Assembly (NCBI RefSeq): GCF_012911815.1
Contig: NZ_JAATNW010000010.1
Coordinates: 29,810 to 93,809 of the forward strand
Origin: Alteromonas ponticola
GTDB taxonomy: Bacteria > Pseudomonadota > Gammaproteobacteria > Enterobacterales > Alteromonadaceae
Direction of reading: 5' to 3'
DNA length: 64,000 nt
Shown: positions 35,047 through 44,477 of the stretch, piece by piece
Position numbering within the stretch: position 1 is the first letter of the stretch
Layout: every line of letters begins with the position of its first letter
The notes under the pieces: generated by a model
The model's database searches: none
Seen by the model: the letters and a program-made list of their open reading frames with translations, nothing else
Told to the model about the DNA's origin: nothing
Position numbers and translations under genes: made by a program

Positions 35047-36372
35047 ATGAATACCGACGATGTGACTTCTTTACTTCAGCAAACGCTGAAGACCATGCGT
35101 GATATAATTTTCAGTCCTGATTTTTTGTGGCAGATACTCGCCATTGCGCTGATTTATCTGTGCGCATTTTTAATTGCCAGAATGTTTCGTCGCCAAGTGC
35201 CATTTATGCATAACGCTCCTGAATCCGGTGCACATGCCTTACGCGTGCTGGGGTATAAATTAGGTGGGACGGTTTTTCCGGTATTGGTTATTATCTTCCT
35301 GAAGCTCTCTGCGACCTTGGGCGAACGATATCAACTTGACCCCTGGTTGTTAAAAATTGCCTTCATTATTGCAGTACTAATCTTCCTCAATTCATTCATT
35401 CGCGCATTTGTCGCCAGCAAAACGGTCGCTTTGCTGCTGCGTTGGGTGGGTCTCCCAATTATCTTTTTACACATGATTGGCGTTTTACCCGTGGTTGTAT
35501 CTGCGCTTGAATCGATTTCCATCGAAGTGGGTAACGTGGATATTTCTGCGTACGGTGTCGTTCGAGTCGTTTTATTCGGAGCTATATTATTCTGGCTAGG
35601 ACGAGCTTCAAATAATCTCGGCCAGGATATGATTCGGAGCCATAAGACACTTGATATCACCACCAAGGAAGTGATGGCCAAATTGTTCGAAGTGGCCCTT
35701 TTCTGTATCGCTTTTTTACTGCTGCTGAATATCATGGGCATCAACCTGACTGCCCTCGCAGTGTTTGGTGGTGCCGTTGGTGTGGGTCTTGGCCTCGGTC
35801 TGCAATCAATCGCCTCTAACTTTATCTCCGGCATTATCATTCTGCTCGATCGCTCACTAACCGTAGGTGATTTTGTTGAATTAGAAGAAGGCCCCAAAGG
35901 GTTTGTACGTGAATTTAAGATGCGCTATGCCGTTGTTGAAACCTATGATGGCAAAGACATTTTAGTACCTAACGAAAAGTTTATTAGTGGTCTGTTAATC
36001 AATTGGACCCATAAAGATCCAAAACAGCGCTATCGCATTGATTTCTCGGTTGCCTATAAAACCGATATCCGGGCTATGTGCGAAATTATTAAAGCGGCAG
36101 TAGCAGAGCATCCACAGGTGATCAGTGGCGATGACGTTCCGTTTGAAGAGCGACCCGACTGCGAGATTGATAGTTTCGGTGACTCGGGCGTCAATATGTT
36201 CGTCGAATTCTGGATGGAGGGTATTGACGATGGCAAAAATCGAGTGGGCGGTGATTTACTGTTAATTGTATTTGAAACGCTGCGCGAGCATGGGATTGAA
36301 ATCCCCTTTCCACAACGTGAAGTACGGGTACTTAACGAAAAGCCGCTTTCGTTTACCAACACTACACCGTAA
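35047..36372 (+). CDS. MscS-family mechanosensitive channel
   Basis: 441 residues. Several N-terminal membrane spans precede the conserved pore helix region A-L-A-V-F-G-G-A-V-G-V-G-L-G-L-G-L-Q-S-I-A-S-N-F with its Gly/Ala packing pattern (about residues 236-259). The soluble MscS beta domain follows (D-R-S-L-T-V-G-D-F-V-E-L, V-P-N-E-K-F-I-S). It opens under membrane tension to release solutes on osmotic downshift. Larger than E. coli MscS (286 residues) because of extra N-terminal spans. Monocistronic, with a hairpin after it. Confidence 0.92.
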   Translation: MNTDDVTSLLQQTLKTMRDIIFSPDFLWQILAIALIYLCAFLIARMFRRQVPFMHNAPESGAHALRVLGYKLGGTVFPVLVIIFLKLSATLGERYQLDPWLLKIAFIIAVLIFLNSFIRAFVASKTVALLLRWVGLPIIFLHMIGVLPVVVSALESISIEVGNVDISAYGVVRVVLFGAILFWLGRASNNLGQDMIRSHKTLDITTKEVMAKLFEVALFCIAFLLLLNIMGINLTALAVFGGAVGVGLGLGLQSIASNFISGIIILLDRSLTVGDFVELEEGPKGFVREFKMRYAVVETYDGKDILVPNEKFISGLLINWTHKDPKQRYRIDFSVAYKTDIRAMCEIIKAAVAEHPQVISGDDVPFEERPDCEIDSFGDSGVNMFVEFWMEGIDDGKNRVGGDLLLIVFETLREHGIEIPFPQREVRVLNEKPLSFTNTTP

Positions 36373-36389
36373 CCATTTCTTCTGTGTTA

Positions 36390-36414
36390 TGGGCCCTCTC
36401 ACTGAGAGGGTCCA
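36390..36414 (+). terminator. Terminator-like hairpin after the MscS gene
   Basis: Stem TGGGCCCTCT / AGAGGGTCCA (10 pairs with one G-T) and a 5-base loop, followed by GACACTTTATT. The T-tract is weak. Confidence 0.55.
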
Positions 36415-36477
36415 GACACTTTATTGAAATTTTGGCCACTGCGGCTTGTAAATGCAATTGTTACAATTGATACAACT

Positions 36478-36515
36478 GATATTGATTCTCATTTGATTTT
36501 AGGCATAATAGTCGC
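36478..36515 (+). promoter_or_regulatory. Probable Fur box overlapping a promoter
   Basis: GATATTGATTCTCATTTGA (36478-36496) matches 13 of 19 bases of the Fur consensus. It overlaps a promoter with TTGATT (-35), a 16-base spacer and CATAAT (-10), just upstream of the DUF4856 gene. Its position and the iron-type genes downstream support Fur control. Confidence 0.5.
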
Positions 36516-36539
36516 ACTTTCAAAATTAAAGGACTTAAA

Positions 36540-38267
36540 ATGCCGAATAAAACTTTTCTTGCACTCTCGATTTCAAGTCTTCTGACGTTGTCAGCCTGCG
36601 GTGGCTCGTCAAATGATGATACACCAGCACCAACGCCGACGCCTCCTCCAGCAAATTCAGCGCCGACTGACATTGCGTTGTCTGCTGCGGCGGTTGACGA
36701 GAACAGCACGGGAGTAACAATCGGTACGCTGACAGCGACTGATGCCGACAGCGATGATACCTTTACCTTCTCTACTGATAATGACAATTTCGTTATCAGT
36801 GGCGACACCTTATCATTAGCCGAAAATGTGTCGTTTGATTTTGAGCAAGCATCTGCGGTTGAAGTTGAAATAACGGTAACAGACAGCGCCGACGCTTCGT
36901 TTACCAAAACGTTGACTATTGAAGTTAATGACCTACTTGACTACTACGACTTCGAAAGTGCGTTTGTTAATGGTGAATCTGCGGTTTCCTACAGCGGCCA
37001 AACGGCTCGTCACCTGTTAATTAACGATTTAAATGTTTTAATCGGCAACCAGTTAGGTGATATCAACACCTTTGACGCAGAAATGCCGTTTGCTGACCGC
37101 GCAGCTGTTATTGAGGCCCTCAATTCCTATTTTGATGTTGCTGACTACGCAGTATTGTCTGAACGCCCGTTGTTGACCACAACCGATCCGGAAGCTGTAC
37201 AGCAAACCTTGGCCGAAGTCTCATCTTCTGACAAAAACCTGGTTGGGAAAATAGCCGGTAATGACGAAGTAGGACAACATAAAGACTGGAGTACCGAATT
37301 TGCTGGCTGGGGTGCGGTGGGGAGTACAACACCTGAAGCGCTGGTCAGAAGTTTCTTTGAAGAATTGGCGGACAACGCGCAGACACAACTCGACGGTACC
37401 GTACGTCAAGATCCCTTTGGTAACGATATCACTAAAATTTACCTGACTGACGATGGCCGTGACCTGAAACAGCTTATTCAGAAGTTTTTATTAATGTCAG
37501 TAGGTTACTCTCAGGGTGCCGATGATTACCTGGACGACGCCACGGAAGGTAAAGGACTGAATTCAGACCATACCAATGCGGACGAAAACTACACCTCATT
37601 GGAGCATCAGTTTGACGAAGGATTTGGCTATTTCGGTGCCGCTCGCGACTATCTTTCCTACACTGACCAAGAATTAGCGGGTAAAGGCGGTCGCGAAGAC
37701 TGGCAGGGCTACCACGACTCAAACGGCGATGGTGAAATCGATTTCGAAAGCGAGTTTAACTTTGGTCAATCCACTAATGCGGCGAAAAGAGATTTGGGTG
37801 CAACGTCAGAATTCGACCTTACGGCGGATGCAATCAACGCCTTTTTAGCCGGACGCAAATTGCTTAACGACACCGCGGGCACCGCTCTGACTGCTGACCA
37901 AATGACCGAGCTAAAAGCACATCGGGATGATGCTGTTGCGGCATGGGAAAAATCTATCGCAGCTACTGTTATACATTACATCAACGATACCACGGCAGAT
38001 CTTGAAGCAATTGGCACGGACGAATTTAGCTATTCTGATGTGGCTAAGCACTGGTCTGAAATGAAAGGTTTTGCGTTAGGGCTTCAGTTTAATCCGCGCT
38101 CTGCAGTAAGTGACGCCGACTTTGTTACGCTACATGAATTGATGGGCGATGCGCCTGTATTAACCGATGCAGCGGCGGTAGAGGTTTATATTGCGGCGCT
38201 GGCACAGGCACGTGACATTCTTCAGGATGCTTACTCATTCAGCGATGAAGATGTGCAAAACTGGTAA
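36540..38267 (+). CDS. DUF4856 lipoprotein with N-terminal cadherin-like domain
   Basis: 575 residues. Lipoprotein signal with lipobox L-S-A-C (Cys about residue 20), a Pro/Thr-rich linker, then a cadherin-like domain (A-P-T-D-I-A-L...A-V-D-E-N-S-T-G...T-A-T-D-A-D-S-D-D, about 40-135). The rest is a helical DUF4856-type domain. Such proteins occur next to imelysin and FecA-like receptors, and a role in surface iron binding is inferred from that context. First gene of the probable Fur-controlled unit. An internal terminator separates it from the next gene. Confidence 0.75.
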   Translation: MPNKTFLALSISSLLTLSACGGSSNDDTPAPTPTPPPANSAPTDIALSAAAVDENSTGVTIGTLTATDADSDDTFTFSTDNDNFVISGDTLSLAENVSFDFEQASAVEVEITVTDSADASFTKTLTIEVNDLLDYYDFESAFVNGESAVSYSGQTARHLLINDLNVLIGNQLGDINTFDAEMPFADRAAVIEALNSYFDVADYAVLSERPLLTTTDPEAVQQTLAEVSSSDKNLVGKIAGNDEVGQHKDWSTEFAGWGAVGSTTPEALVRSFFEELADNAQTQLDGTVRQDPFGNDITKIYLTDDGRDLKQLIQKFLLMSVGYSQGADDYLDDATEGKGLNSDHTNADENYTSLEHQFDEGFGYFGAARDYLSYTDQELAGKGGREDWQGYHDSNGDGEIDFESEFNFGQSTNAAKRDLGATSEFDLTADAINAFLAGRKLLNDTAGTALTADQMTELKAHRDDAVAAWEKSIAATVIHYINDTTADLEAIGTDEFSYSDVAKHWSEMKGFALGLQFNPRSAVSDADFVTLHELMGDAPVLTDAAAVEVYIAALAQARDILQDAYSFSDEDVQNW

Positions 38268-38299
38268 TTTAAATAGTTTTAAATCGAAATGAAAGACAG

Positions 38300-38326
38300 C
38301 GAAGTTACCGTCATACGGTGACTTCG
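38300..38326 (+). terminator. Intra-operon terminator/attenuator hairpin
   Basis: A stem of 12 pairs with one G-T (CGAAGTTACCGT / ACGGTGACTTCG) and a 3-base loop, followed by TTTTTTGCGTTTTT. It lies between the DUF4856 and imelysin genes on the coding strand, so it should cut most transcription there and leave the downstream genes at lower level. Confidence 0.8.
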
Positions 38327-38350
38327 TTTTTTGCGTTTTTGGAGAAGTAT

Positions 38351-39565
38351 ATGCAACAACGAATTGCGATGAGTCTGTCTGCCGTAAGTCTGGCTGTCGC
38401 GTTAGCCGGCTGTGGAGAGAGCACCAGTAGCGAAACGGGCTCACAGTATGGTAATCCAGCAACCACTCCGATAGATAATAACTTCAACGAATCTGCGTTA
38501 ATTGCTTCGGTGGTCGACAATGTTTTAATTCCCACCTATCAATCTTTTGCTACTCAGGCGGACGCGCTGCACCTGTCGGTCAGCAACTATTGCGACGCGC
38601 TACGCTCAAATAGCAATCCTTCCAGCGCTCAATCAGATGCGCAAGCCAGCTGGAAATCAGCTATGAACGAATGGCAGTTGGCAGAAGTCATGCAAATTGG
38701 CCCGTTGGCAGAAAATGATTTTGCTTTACGCAACCGCATCTACTCATGGCCTAATGTGAGCACTTGCGCCGTGGATCAGGAAGTGATTAACTCTCAGGCT
38801 GACGACTATGATATCCGTACACGTACAGCCAGCAGACGCGGGTTAGATGCACTTGAGTATTCCCTGTTCAATACAAATTTAGCGCATACCTGCACCGTTG
38901 CTGGCACTGAACCTGAAAACTGGGACAAGCTAAGCGATGAACAGCGCAAACAGGCTCGCTGCGATTACGCTGAAATTGTAGCTGCGGATCTGGTTGATAA
39001 CGCGAATGAGTTGCTCACTGAATGGTCTGGTGAAACAGGCTACGGTAGTGTGCTCAAGGATGCAGGCAAACCTGACAGCCGCTTTAGCACATCGTTAGAA
39101 GCGGTCAATGATATCTCTGATGCTATGTTTTATGTCAAAGAGGTTACTAAAGACACCAAAATAGCGACACCAGTAGGTATTGCGGCAAACGATTGCGGCA
39201 CTTCTCCTTGCCCTCAAAACGCTGAATCTGTATATGCAGACCACTCGTTACAAAACATTATCGCTAACTTAAAAGCATTAAGAACGCTCTTTCTGGGTGG
39301 AGATGCAGCCAATACCGGATTTGACGACTTTTTAACTGACGTTGGCGATTTAGATACGGCTGAACGGTTACGCGCCGATATTGACACTGCTATTGCCTAT
39401 GCAGAGAGCCTGAATGGGTCATTCAGCACTACCCTGGAAGACGACCCTGAGCAGATTGAAGCGCTGCACGACGATGTTAAAACCGTCACTGACACTATGA
39501 AAACAGATTTCATTGAAAGTCTGTCACTGGAACTTCCCGCCACTTCAGCCGGTGATAATGATTAG
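38351..39565 (+). CDS. Imelysin-family (EfeO/IrpA-like) lipoprotein
   Basis: About 404 residues from the ATG at 38351, behind GGAGAAG. Lipobox L-A-G-C near residue 22. The body is helical, with features of the imelysin/M75 family: an early L-I-P-T-Y-Q-S-F segment, W-K-S-A-M-N-E-W-Q...Q-I-G-P-L, R-I-Y-S-W-P and R-R-G-L-D-A-L-E-Y-S-L-F. Related proteins bind iron or heme at the cell surface or periplasm. The FecA-like receptor gene overlaps or follows directly, supporting a joint uptake role. Six or more cysteines occur, some possibly in disulfides. Confidence 0.88.
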   Translation: MQQRIAMSLSAVSLAVALAGCGESTSSETGSQYGNPATTPIDNNFNESALIASVVDNVLIPTYQSFATQADALHLSVSNYCDALRSNSNPSSAQSDAQASWKSAMNEWQLAEVMQIGPLAENDFALRNRIYSWPNVSTCAVDQEVINSQADDYDIRTRTASRRGLDALEYSLFNTNLAHTCTVAGTEPENWDKLSDEQRKQARCDYAEIVAADLVDNANELLTEWSGETGYGSVLKDAGKPDSRFSTSLEAVNDISDAMFYVKEVTKDTKIATPVGIAANDCGTSPCPQNAESVYADHSLQNIIANLKALRTLFLGGDAANTGFDDFLTDVGDLDTAERLRADIDTAIAYAESLNGSFSTTLEDDPEQIEALHDDVKTVTDTMKTDFIESLSLELPATSAGDND

Positions 39566-41783
39566 ATTAAATATAATTATGAATAAGTATACACACTCAT
39601 TTTTTACTGTTGCCGTAAGCTTAACCAGTTTTCTTTCCTATGCAGACGATGTGTCCTCAGTTGAGCACATCAGCATTATTGGTAACCAACAGCAACTTGA
39701 TACCGCCGCAGGCTCAGTGACCTTAATCGATAACGCTGAGTTGGAGAAAATGGAATTTGACGATATTGCACAGGTGTTGGCTACCGTACCGGGTGTAAAC
39801 ATTCGCCAGGAAGATGGCTTTGGACTGCGCCCCAATATCGGGTTTAGAGGTGTCACACCAGAGCGAAGCAAAAAGATTAATATAATGGAAGATGGCGTAT
39901 TGATTGGTCCAGCTCCCTACTCTGCTCCTGCTGCCTACTATTTTCCAATGATTAGCAGAATGACCGCGGTTGAAGTCACCAAGGGCCCATCCATGATCAA
40001 ATATGGCCCTAATACCGTTGCTGGTGCGTTAAACCTGGTCACGCGACAGGTTCCAACTAAACAGGCACTGGGTCTGGATGTAGCGGCAGGCTCAGACGGT
40101 TATTACAAGGGGCATGCGTTTTATGGCAATTCGATCGATAAATTGGGCTTTTTGATCGAAGCCCTGACCCTCTCCAGCGATGGTTTTAAAGAGCTTGAAA
40201 ACGGCGCGGACACTGGGTTTGATAAACAGGACTTTTTAGCCAAGGTCCGCTATGACCTAAGTACCGACCACTTCGACCAGTTTGTTGAGATAAAAGCGGG
40301 TTATGGTGAAGAAAACAGTAACGAGACGTATCTGGGCTTAACCGATGCAGACTTTACCGCAGATCCTTACCAACGTTATGCAGCGAGCCAGCTCGATAAT
40401 ATGGAGTGGCAGCACAATCAATTCCAGTTAACCCACTATCTGGCAGGCAGCACCTTCGACCTGACAACACGACTCTATCGCAACAATTTTGAAAGGGCCT
40501 GGTTTAAACTAAATGGTTTTGGCAGTTCATTAGGCGGACAAATCCCAACCTTACTGGAATTGCTTACACATCCTGAAACTGAAGAAAATCAACGGTATTA
40601 TGACGTTTTACGTGGTACCACTGACAGTACAGTTAGAGAAAAACTGGTGCTGGGGAACAATGATCGTGAATTTTACTCTCAGGGAATCGCTATTGATGGC
40701 ACCATGGACATCACGCTGCTCGGACTGAACCACCAATTGAGTGCAGGCGTGCGCTGGCACGAGGATGAAATTCAACGCAACCACACCGAAACCAGTTTTT
40801 TAATGCAAAACGGTAGGTTAACTAATGCCGGTGAGGATACAGTTGCCACGACAACAAATACTGAACGTACAAAAGCCACATCTGTTTATATAGCGGATAC
40901 CATCAGTTTTAACAAACTTACTCTGAGCGCTGGCATCAGAGGTGAGCTAATCGACGGTTATTATCAAAACCGAACGCCTGGTTTTGAGCAGGATTACCAG
41001 AATAAAACCACCCGCATCTGGCTACCTGGCGCAAACGCCTATTATGCCATCAACGACAGCCAGGGTATTTTCGGTGGGGTGCACCAGGGTTTTGTTCCTA
41101 CCAGCCCAATTCAGGCTGCATCAGTGGATGTTGAAAAGAGTGTCAATTATGAGCTCGGCTGGCGTCACGTTGAGCGTTGGCAACGCGCTGAGCTTGTTGG
41201 CTTTTTTAACGACTATTCTAATCTGATTGAATCATGCTCTCAATCTGCCGGGTGTGATACAGATTTGACCTTTGTAGCCGGAAACGTCGATGTATACGGT
41301 CTGGAAGGCAGCTATCAGGAAACTCTGTTTTTAGACAATGGCTGGCAAATTCCCTTGTCTGTCACCTACACCCATACACAATCTGAGTTTAAAGAAAGCT
41401 TTTATTCAGCGTTTGAGCAGTGGGGTTTTGTCGATGCAGGGAACCCGGTTCCTTACCTGGCTGAAAACATGCTTTCATTATCGGCAGGCGTTAAGGCCAG
41501 TTTGTTTGATATTACTCTTATTGTCAGTTACGCAGACAGCATGCCAGAATCAGCCCAGCAAATGCTGACAGGTTCAAGTGATGACAGTGCACTAGCCGGC
41601 AAAGAAACCGATTCGTCGATTAATGTTGATTTGAGTGCAGGATATAATTTCAATCGTAACAGTCGGATTTATTTTAAAGTGGATAACCTGCTGGAAGAAC
41701 AGGATATTGTCAGTCGTCGCCCCTATGGCGCACGCCCTAACAAAGCCCGCCAGTTCCAGTTAGGCTACAAATATAGCTTTTAA
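39558..41783 (+). CDS. FecA-like TonB-dependent iron receptor
   Basis: About 741 residues from the ATG at 39558, which overlaps the imelysin stop and follows GGTGAT. The next in-frame ATG (39579) is an alternative. Signal peptide ends at ...F-L-S-Y-A-D. The plug has V-P-G-V-N-I-R-Q-E-D-G-F-G-L-R-P-N-I-G-F-R-G, then M-E-D-G-V-L-I-G-P-A-P-Y-S-A-P-A-A-Y-Y-F-P, the pattern of ferric-citrate-type receptors. The barrel ends in L-G-Y-K-Y-S-F. There is no FecA signalling domain at the N-terminus, so no FecR/FecI-type regulation is expected. Probably imports a ferric chelate. Confidence 0.9.
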   Translation: MIRLNIIMNKYTHSFFTVAVSLTSFLSYADDVSSVEHISIIGNQQQLDTAAGSVTLIDNAELEKMEFDDIAQVLATVPGVNIRQEDGFGLRPNIGFRGVTPERSKKINIMEDGVLIGPAPYSAPAAYYFPMISRMTAVEVTKGPSMIKYGPNTVAGALNLVTRQVPTKQALGLDVAAGSDGYYKGHAFYGNSIDKLGFLIEALTLSSDGFKELENGADTGFDKQDFLAKVRYDLSTDHFDQFVEIKAGYGEENSNETYLGLTDADFTADPYQRYAASQLDNMEWQHNQFQLTHYLAGSTFDLTTRLYRNNFERAWFKLNGFGSSLGGQIPTLLELLTHPETEENQRYYDVLRGTTDSTVREKLVLGNNDREFYSQGIAIDGTMDITLLGLNHQLSAGVRWHEDEIQRNHTETSFLMQNGRLTNAGEDTVATTTNTERTKATSVYIADTISFNKLTLSAGIRGELIDGYYQNRTPGFEQDYQNKTTRIWLPGANAYYAINDSQGIFGGVHQGFVPTSPIQAASVDVEKSVNYELGWRHVERWQRAELVGFFNDYSNLIESCSQSAGCDTDLTFVAGNVDVYGLEGSYQETLFLDNGWQIPLSVTYTHTQSEFKESFYSAFEQWGFVDAGNPVPYLAENMLSLSAGVKASLFDITLIVSYADSMPESAQQMLTGSSDDSALAGKETDSSINVDLSAGYNFNRNSRIYFKVDNLLEEQDIVSRRPYGARPNKARQFQLGYKYSF

Positions 41784-41796
41784 TGGGTAAGAGGAT

Positions 41797-42789
41797 ATGG
41801 ACCTGCTGCTAAATGAATTTCAACAATTAGCAAATTCGCTGTTTGATGCGAATAGCAGGTTATTTCTTGGCTATCTGGTTGGTGCAGCTGTTTTCGCCGC
41901 ACTGGTCTTTATTGCGCAAAACCAGCAGAAATCAGTGCGCGCGCTAGCTCGCTTTCTGTTTCCCCGCAAGCTGTGGTGGCACCGGTCGGCCCGGCTTGAC
42001 TATCAACTGTTGGTAGTTAACCGACTGATTCGTGCGTTTCTTTGGGCTCCGATAGTACTCACTATGGTGCCCATCGCACTGGCTTTTTCAGATTTACTGG
42101 AAACAACTTTTGGCTATATTCAACCTCTCTCAAAACAAAAAGAGATTGTTTTAGTCAGCTTCACGCTTATCTTGTTTCTGTTCGATGACTTTACCCGGTT
42201 TTTACTGCATCTGTTGATGCATAAGGTTCCGTTTTTGTGGCATTACCATAAGGTACACCATTCAGCACAAGTACTGACCCCATTAACGGTATATCGCTCA
42301 CATCCGCTCGAGAGCTTTCTATATGCATCGAGAATGGCTGTCGCACAAGGTGTAGCGGTGGGGGTGAGTTATTACCTGTTTGGGCCCGCCTTATCGATGA
42401 TAGATATTCTTGGAGCAAATTTATTTGTCTTTATCTTTAATATGCTGGGGTCGAATTTGCGTCACTCCCATGTAAAGTGGCATTGGGGCAACTGGGTGGA
42501 GAAGTGGTTTATCAGCCCTGTTCAACACCAGATTCACCACAGCACCAACAAAGCGCATTTCGACAAAAACTTTGGTACTACACTGGCGCTGTGGGATCGG
42601 TTATACGGCTCGTTAGCCTTATCTCAAAAAGGGCAATCGCTAAGGTTTGGCTTAGGCAGGCGTCAACAAGGGCACCGCAGTTTAACCGATGCCTATGTGG
42701 GCCCGTTGCTGGACCACTGGCGATCATTCAAACCGCGCATTCCCACTCAGCAAAACACGTCAGCATCCTCAAAATCACCGGTAAATTAG
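41797..42789 (+). CDS. Fatty acid hydroxylase/sterol desaturase family membrane protein
   Basis: 330 residues, start behind AGAGGAT. At least four membrane spans and the di-iron histidine clusters of the family: H-L-L-M-H (about 145), H-K-V-H-H-S (about 156-161), H-S-H with H-W near 225-230 and H-Q-I-H-H-S (about 247-252). Such enzymes hydroxylate or desaturate lipids using O2 at a membrane di-iron site. It begins 13 bases after the receptor gene, so it is probably in the iron-responsive unit, perhaps because it needs iron. The substrate is unknown. Confidence 0.85.
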   Translation: MDLLLNEFQQLANSLFDANSRLFLGYLVGAAVFAALVFIAQNQQKSVRALARFLFPRKLWWHRSARLDYQLLVVNRLIRAFLWAPIVLTMVPIALAFSDLLETTFGYIQPLSKQKEIVLVSFTLILFLFDDFTRFLLHLLMHKVPFLWHYHKVHHSAQVLTPLTVYRSHPLESFLYASRMAVAQGVAVGVSYYLFGPALSMIDILGANLFVFIFNMLGSNLRHSHVKWHWGNWVEKWFISPVQHQIHHSTNKAHFDKNFGTTLALWDRLYGSLALSQKGQSLRFGLGRRQQGHRSLTDAYVGPLLDHWRSFKPRIPTQQNTSASSKSPVN

Positions 42790-42888
42790 CATTTACTCAC
42801 TATAGGGGAAACTCCCTATATCGAATTTGACCATCCTCACCAACACTTAACCTATCCGATGGTAGAAGTTTTACGTTGGCGAACACAA

Positions 42889-44253
42889 ATGAGAACAGCA
42901 GACTATATTCAGCAAATAAGTGAAGGCATTGAAAATTTACATGGCACGGATTTTTTTGAATGCATGTGCCTCAAGCTCAATGAAATTATTGGTGCAGATT
43001 ACATTTTTATTGCACAGCTTAACTTATCTCAGCAGACATCCCACTCGCTGGCAGTAGCTGCTCATGGCAAGCTGGCAGATTTATTTTCTCACAATATGCA
43101 GGATACCCCTTGCGCCGACCTGCTTACTAGGGACATGTGTATCTTTCCAGACCAGGTTCAACACCAATTCCCTAAAGATTTGCTGCTCAAAGCAATGAAC
43201 ATTAATGGATATATAGGCGCATCGCTTAAACACACTTCGGGCGAAGTGATGGGCGTGGTGGCCGCGATGTACACACATAAAATTCATTCTCCCACGCTCG
43301 CACAGGCCTTGTTACGGCTTTTTTCAGGCCGAATTTCTTGTGAGCTGGAACGAGGGGAGTATGAAAAATCGCTATCGTTACTTGAAAACAAGTTTGAAGA
43401 AAAGGTGGCTGAACGCACCACACAATTGACCAAAGCTCTGCGTGATCTGGAAGTTACCCAGAAACAACTGGTCGAAGCAGAGAAACTTGCAGCCTTGGGC
43501 GATCTGGTCAGCGGGATCGCACACGAAGTAAACACCCCCCTAGGTGTTGCGATAACCGCCCAGTCGCACTTGCAGAGCGAATGCAAAAAGATTGGAAAAA
43601 TGCTGCGGGATAACCATTTGAAAAAGTCCAATCTGGAAAAGTTTATCGAGGACTGTCAGCACAGCCTTAAAATGGTCGAGACCAACCTTGAGCGTGCTGG
43701 GACAATGATTGGCAATTTCAAACAAATCTCCGCGGACCAGCACAATTATTCACTCGAAAGTATTAATCTGGGTGAATACTACCGCAAAGTTGTTGATTCA
43801 CTGACGCCGCTGCTCAAATTTAACAACGGCATAATTTGTTTTAACTGTGAAAACGAATACTTGGTAAAAACGTTTCCCGGCATCCACTTTCAGGTGTTGG
43901 CAAATCTGTGCAAGAACTCTGTCCAACATGGGTTTGCCAGTTTCGACGGAGAGCAACCGCGAATTGATATATCCATTCATTTCGAGGCAGAGGGTTACAT
44001 GGTCACTTACGAAGATAACGGGACAGGCATTTCAGAACAGCATGCGGCGCGAATCTTTGAACCATTTTTTACCACCGATCGTGGTGGGGGCGGCACCGGA
44101 CTGGGAATGTCTATTGTTTATAACCTCATCACCCAAAAGTTAGCCGGGCGTATTCAATATGTCCCTAAAGCGGAACCAGGGGCAAAGTTTTTATTTTGGT
44201 TTCCTAATCTGCCACAAAATCCCGCCCCCGATACAAACAATTTGCACAGTTAA
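42889..44253 (+). CDS. GAF-domain sensor histidine kinase
   Basis: About 454 residues from the ATG at 42889; an earlier ATG at 42859 is possible, and neither has a strong ribosome site. A GAF-type sensor (about residues 10-160) is joined by a coiled coil (E-K-V-A-E-R-T-T-Q-L-T-K-A-L) to HisKA with the phosphoacceptor in I-A-H-E-V-N-T-P. HATPase motifs are N-L-C-K-N-S-V-Q-H, D-N-G-T-G-I and G-G-T-G-L-G-M. No membrane spans. No cognate response regulator is adjacent, so an orphan kinase. Confidence 0.88.
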   Translation: MRTADYIQQISEGIENLHGTDFFECMCLKLNEIIGADYIFIAQLNLSQQTSHSLAVAAHGKLADLFSHNMQDTPCADLLTRDMCIFPDQVQHQFPKDLLLKAMNINGYIGASLKHTSGEVMGVVAAMYTHKIHSPTLAQALLRLFSGRISCELERGEYEKSLSLLENKFEEKVAERTTQLTKALRDLEVTQKQLVEAEKLAALGDLVSGIAHEVNTPLGVAITAQSHLQSECKKIGKMLRDNHLKKSNLEKFIEDCQHSLKMVETNLERAGTMIGNFKQISADQHNYSLESINLGEYYRKVVDSLTPLLKFNNGIICFNCENEYLVKTFPGIHFQVLANLCKNSVQHGFASFDGEQPRIDISIHFEAEGYMVTYEDNGTGISEQHAARIFEPFFTTDRGGGGTGLGMSIVYNLITQKLAGRIQYVPKAEPGAKFLFWFPNLPQNPAPDTNNLHS

Positions 44254-44477
44254 TGTGTAAACTCTGCAACAGACAGGCCGCGGGTGGCCTGGCATCGCCC
44301 CACCTTCAATGCTGCTAAAAACTCACTGACGCACAAAATTCGAACAGAAAGATTAAATAAGCGTGCAATTAGATTAAAAACTGTTTATTCATTATTCACC
44401 ATTATCCGTCTGGTACGCAGTTTGTAACAACTCATGTGTCGAAAGTAAGACATATTAGCTACAGAAGGAATGAAGTA

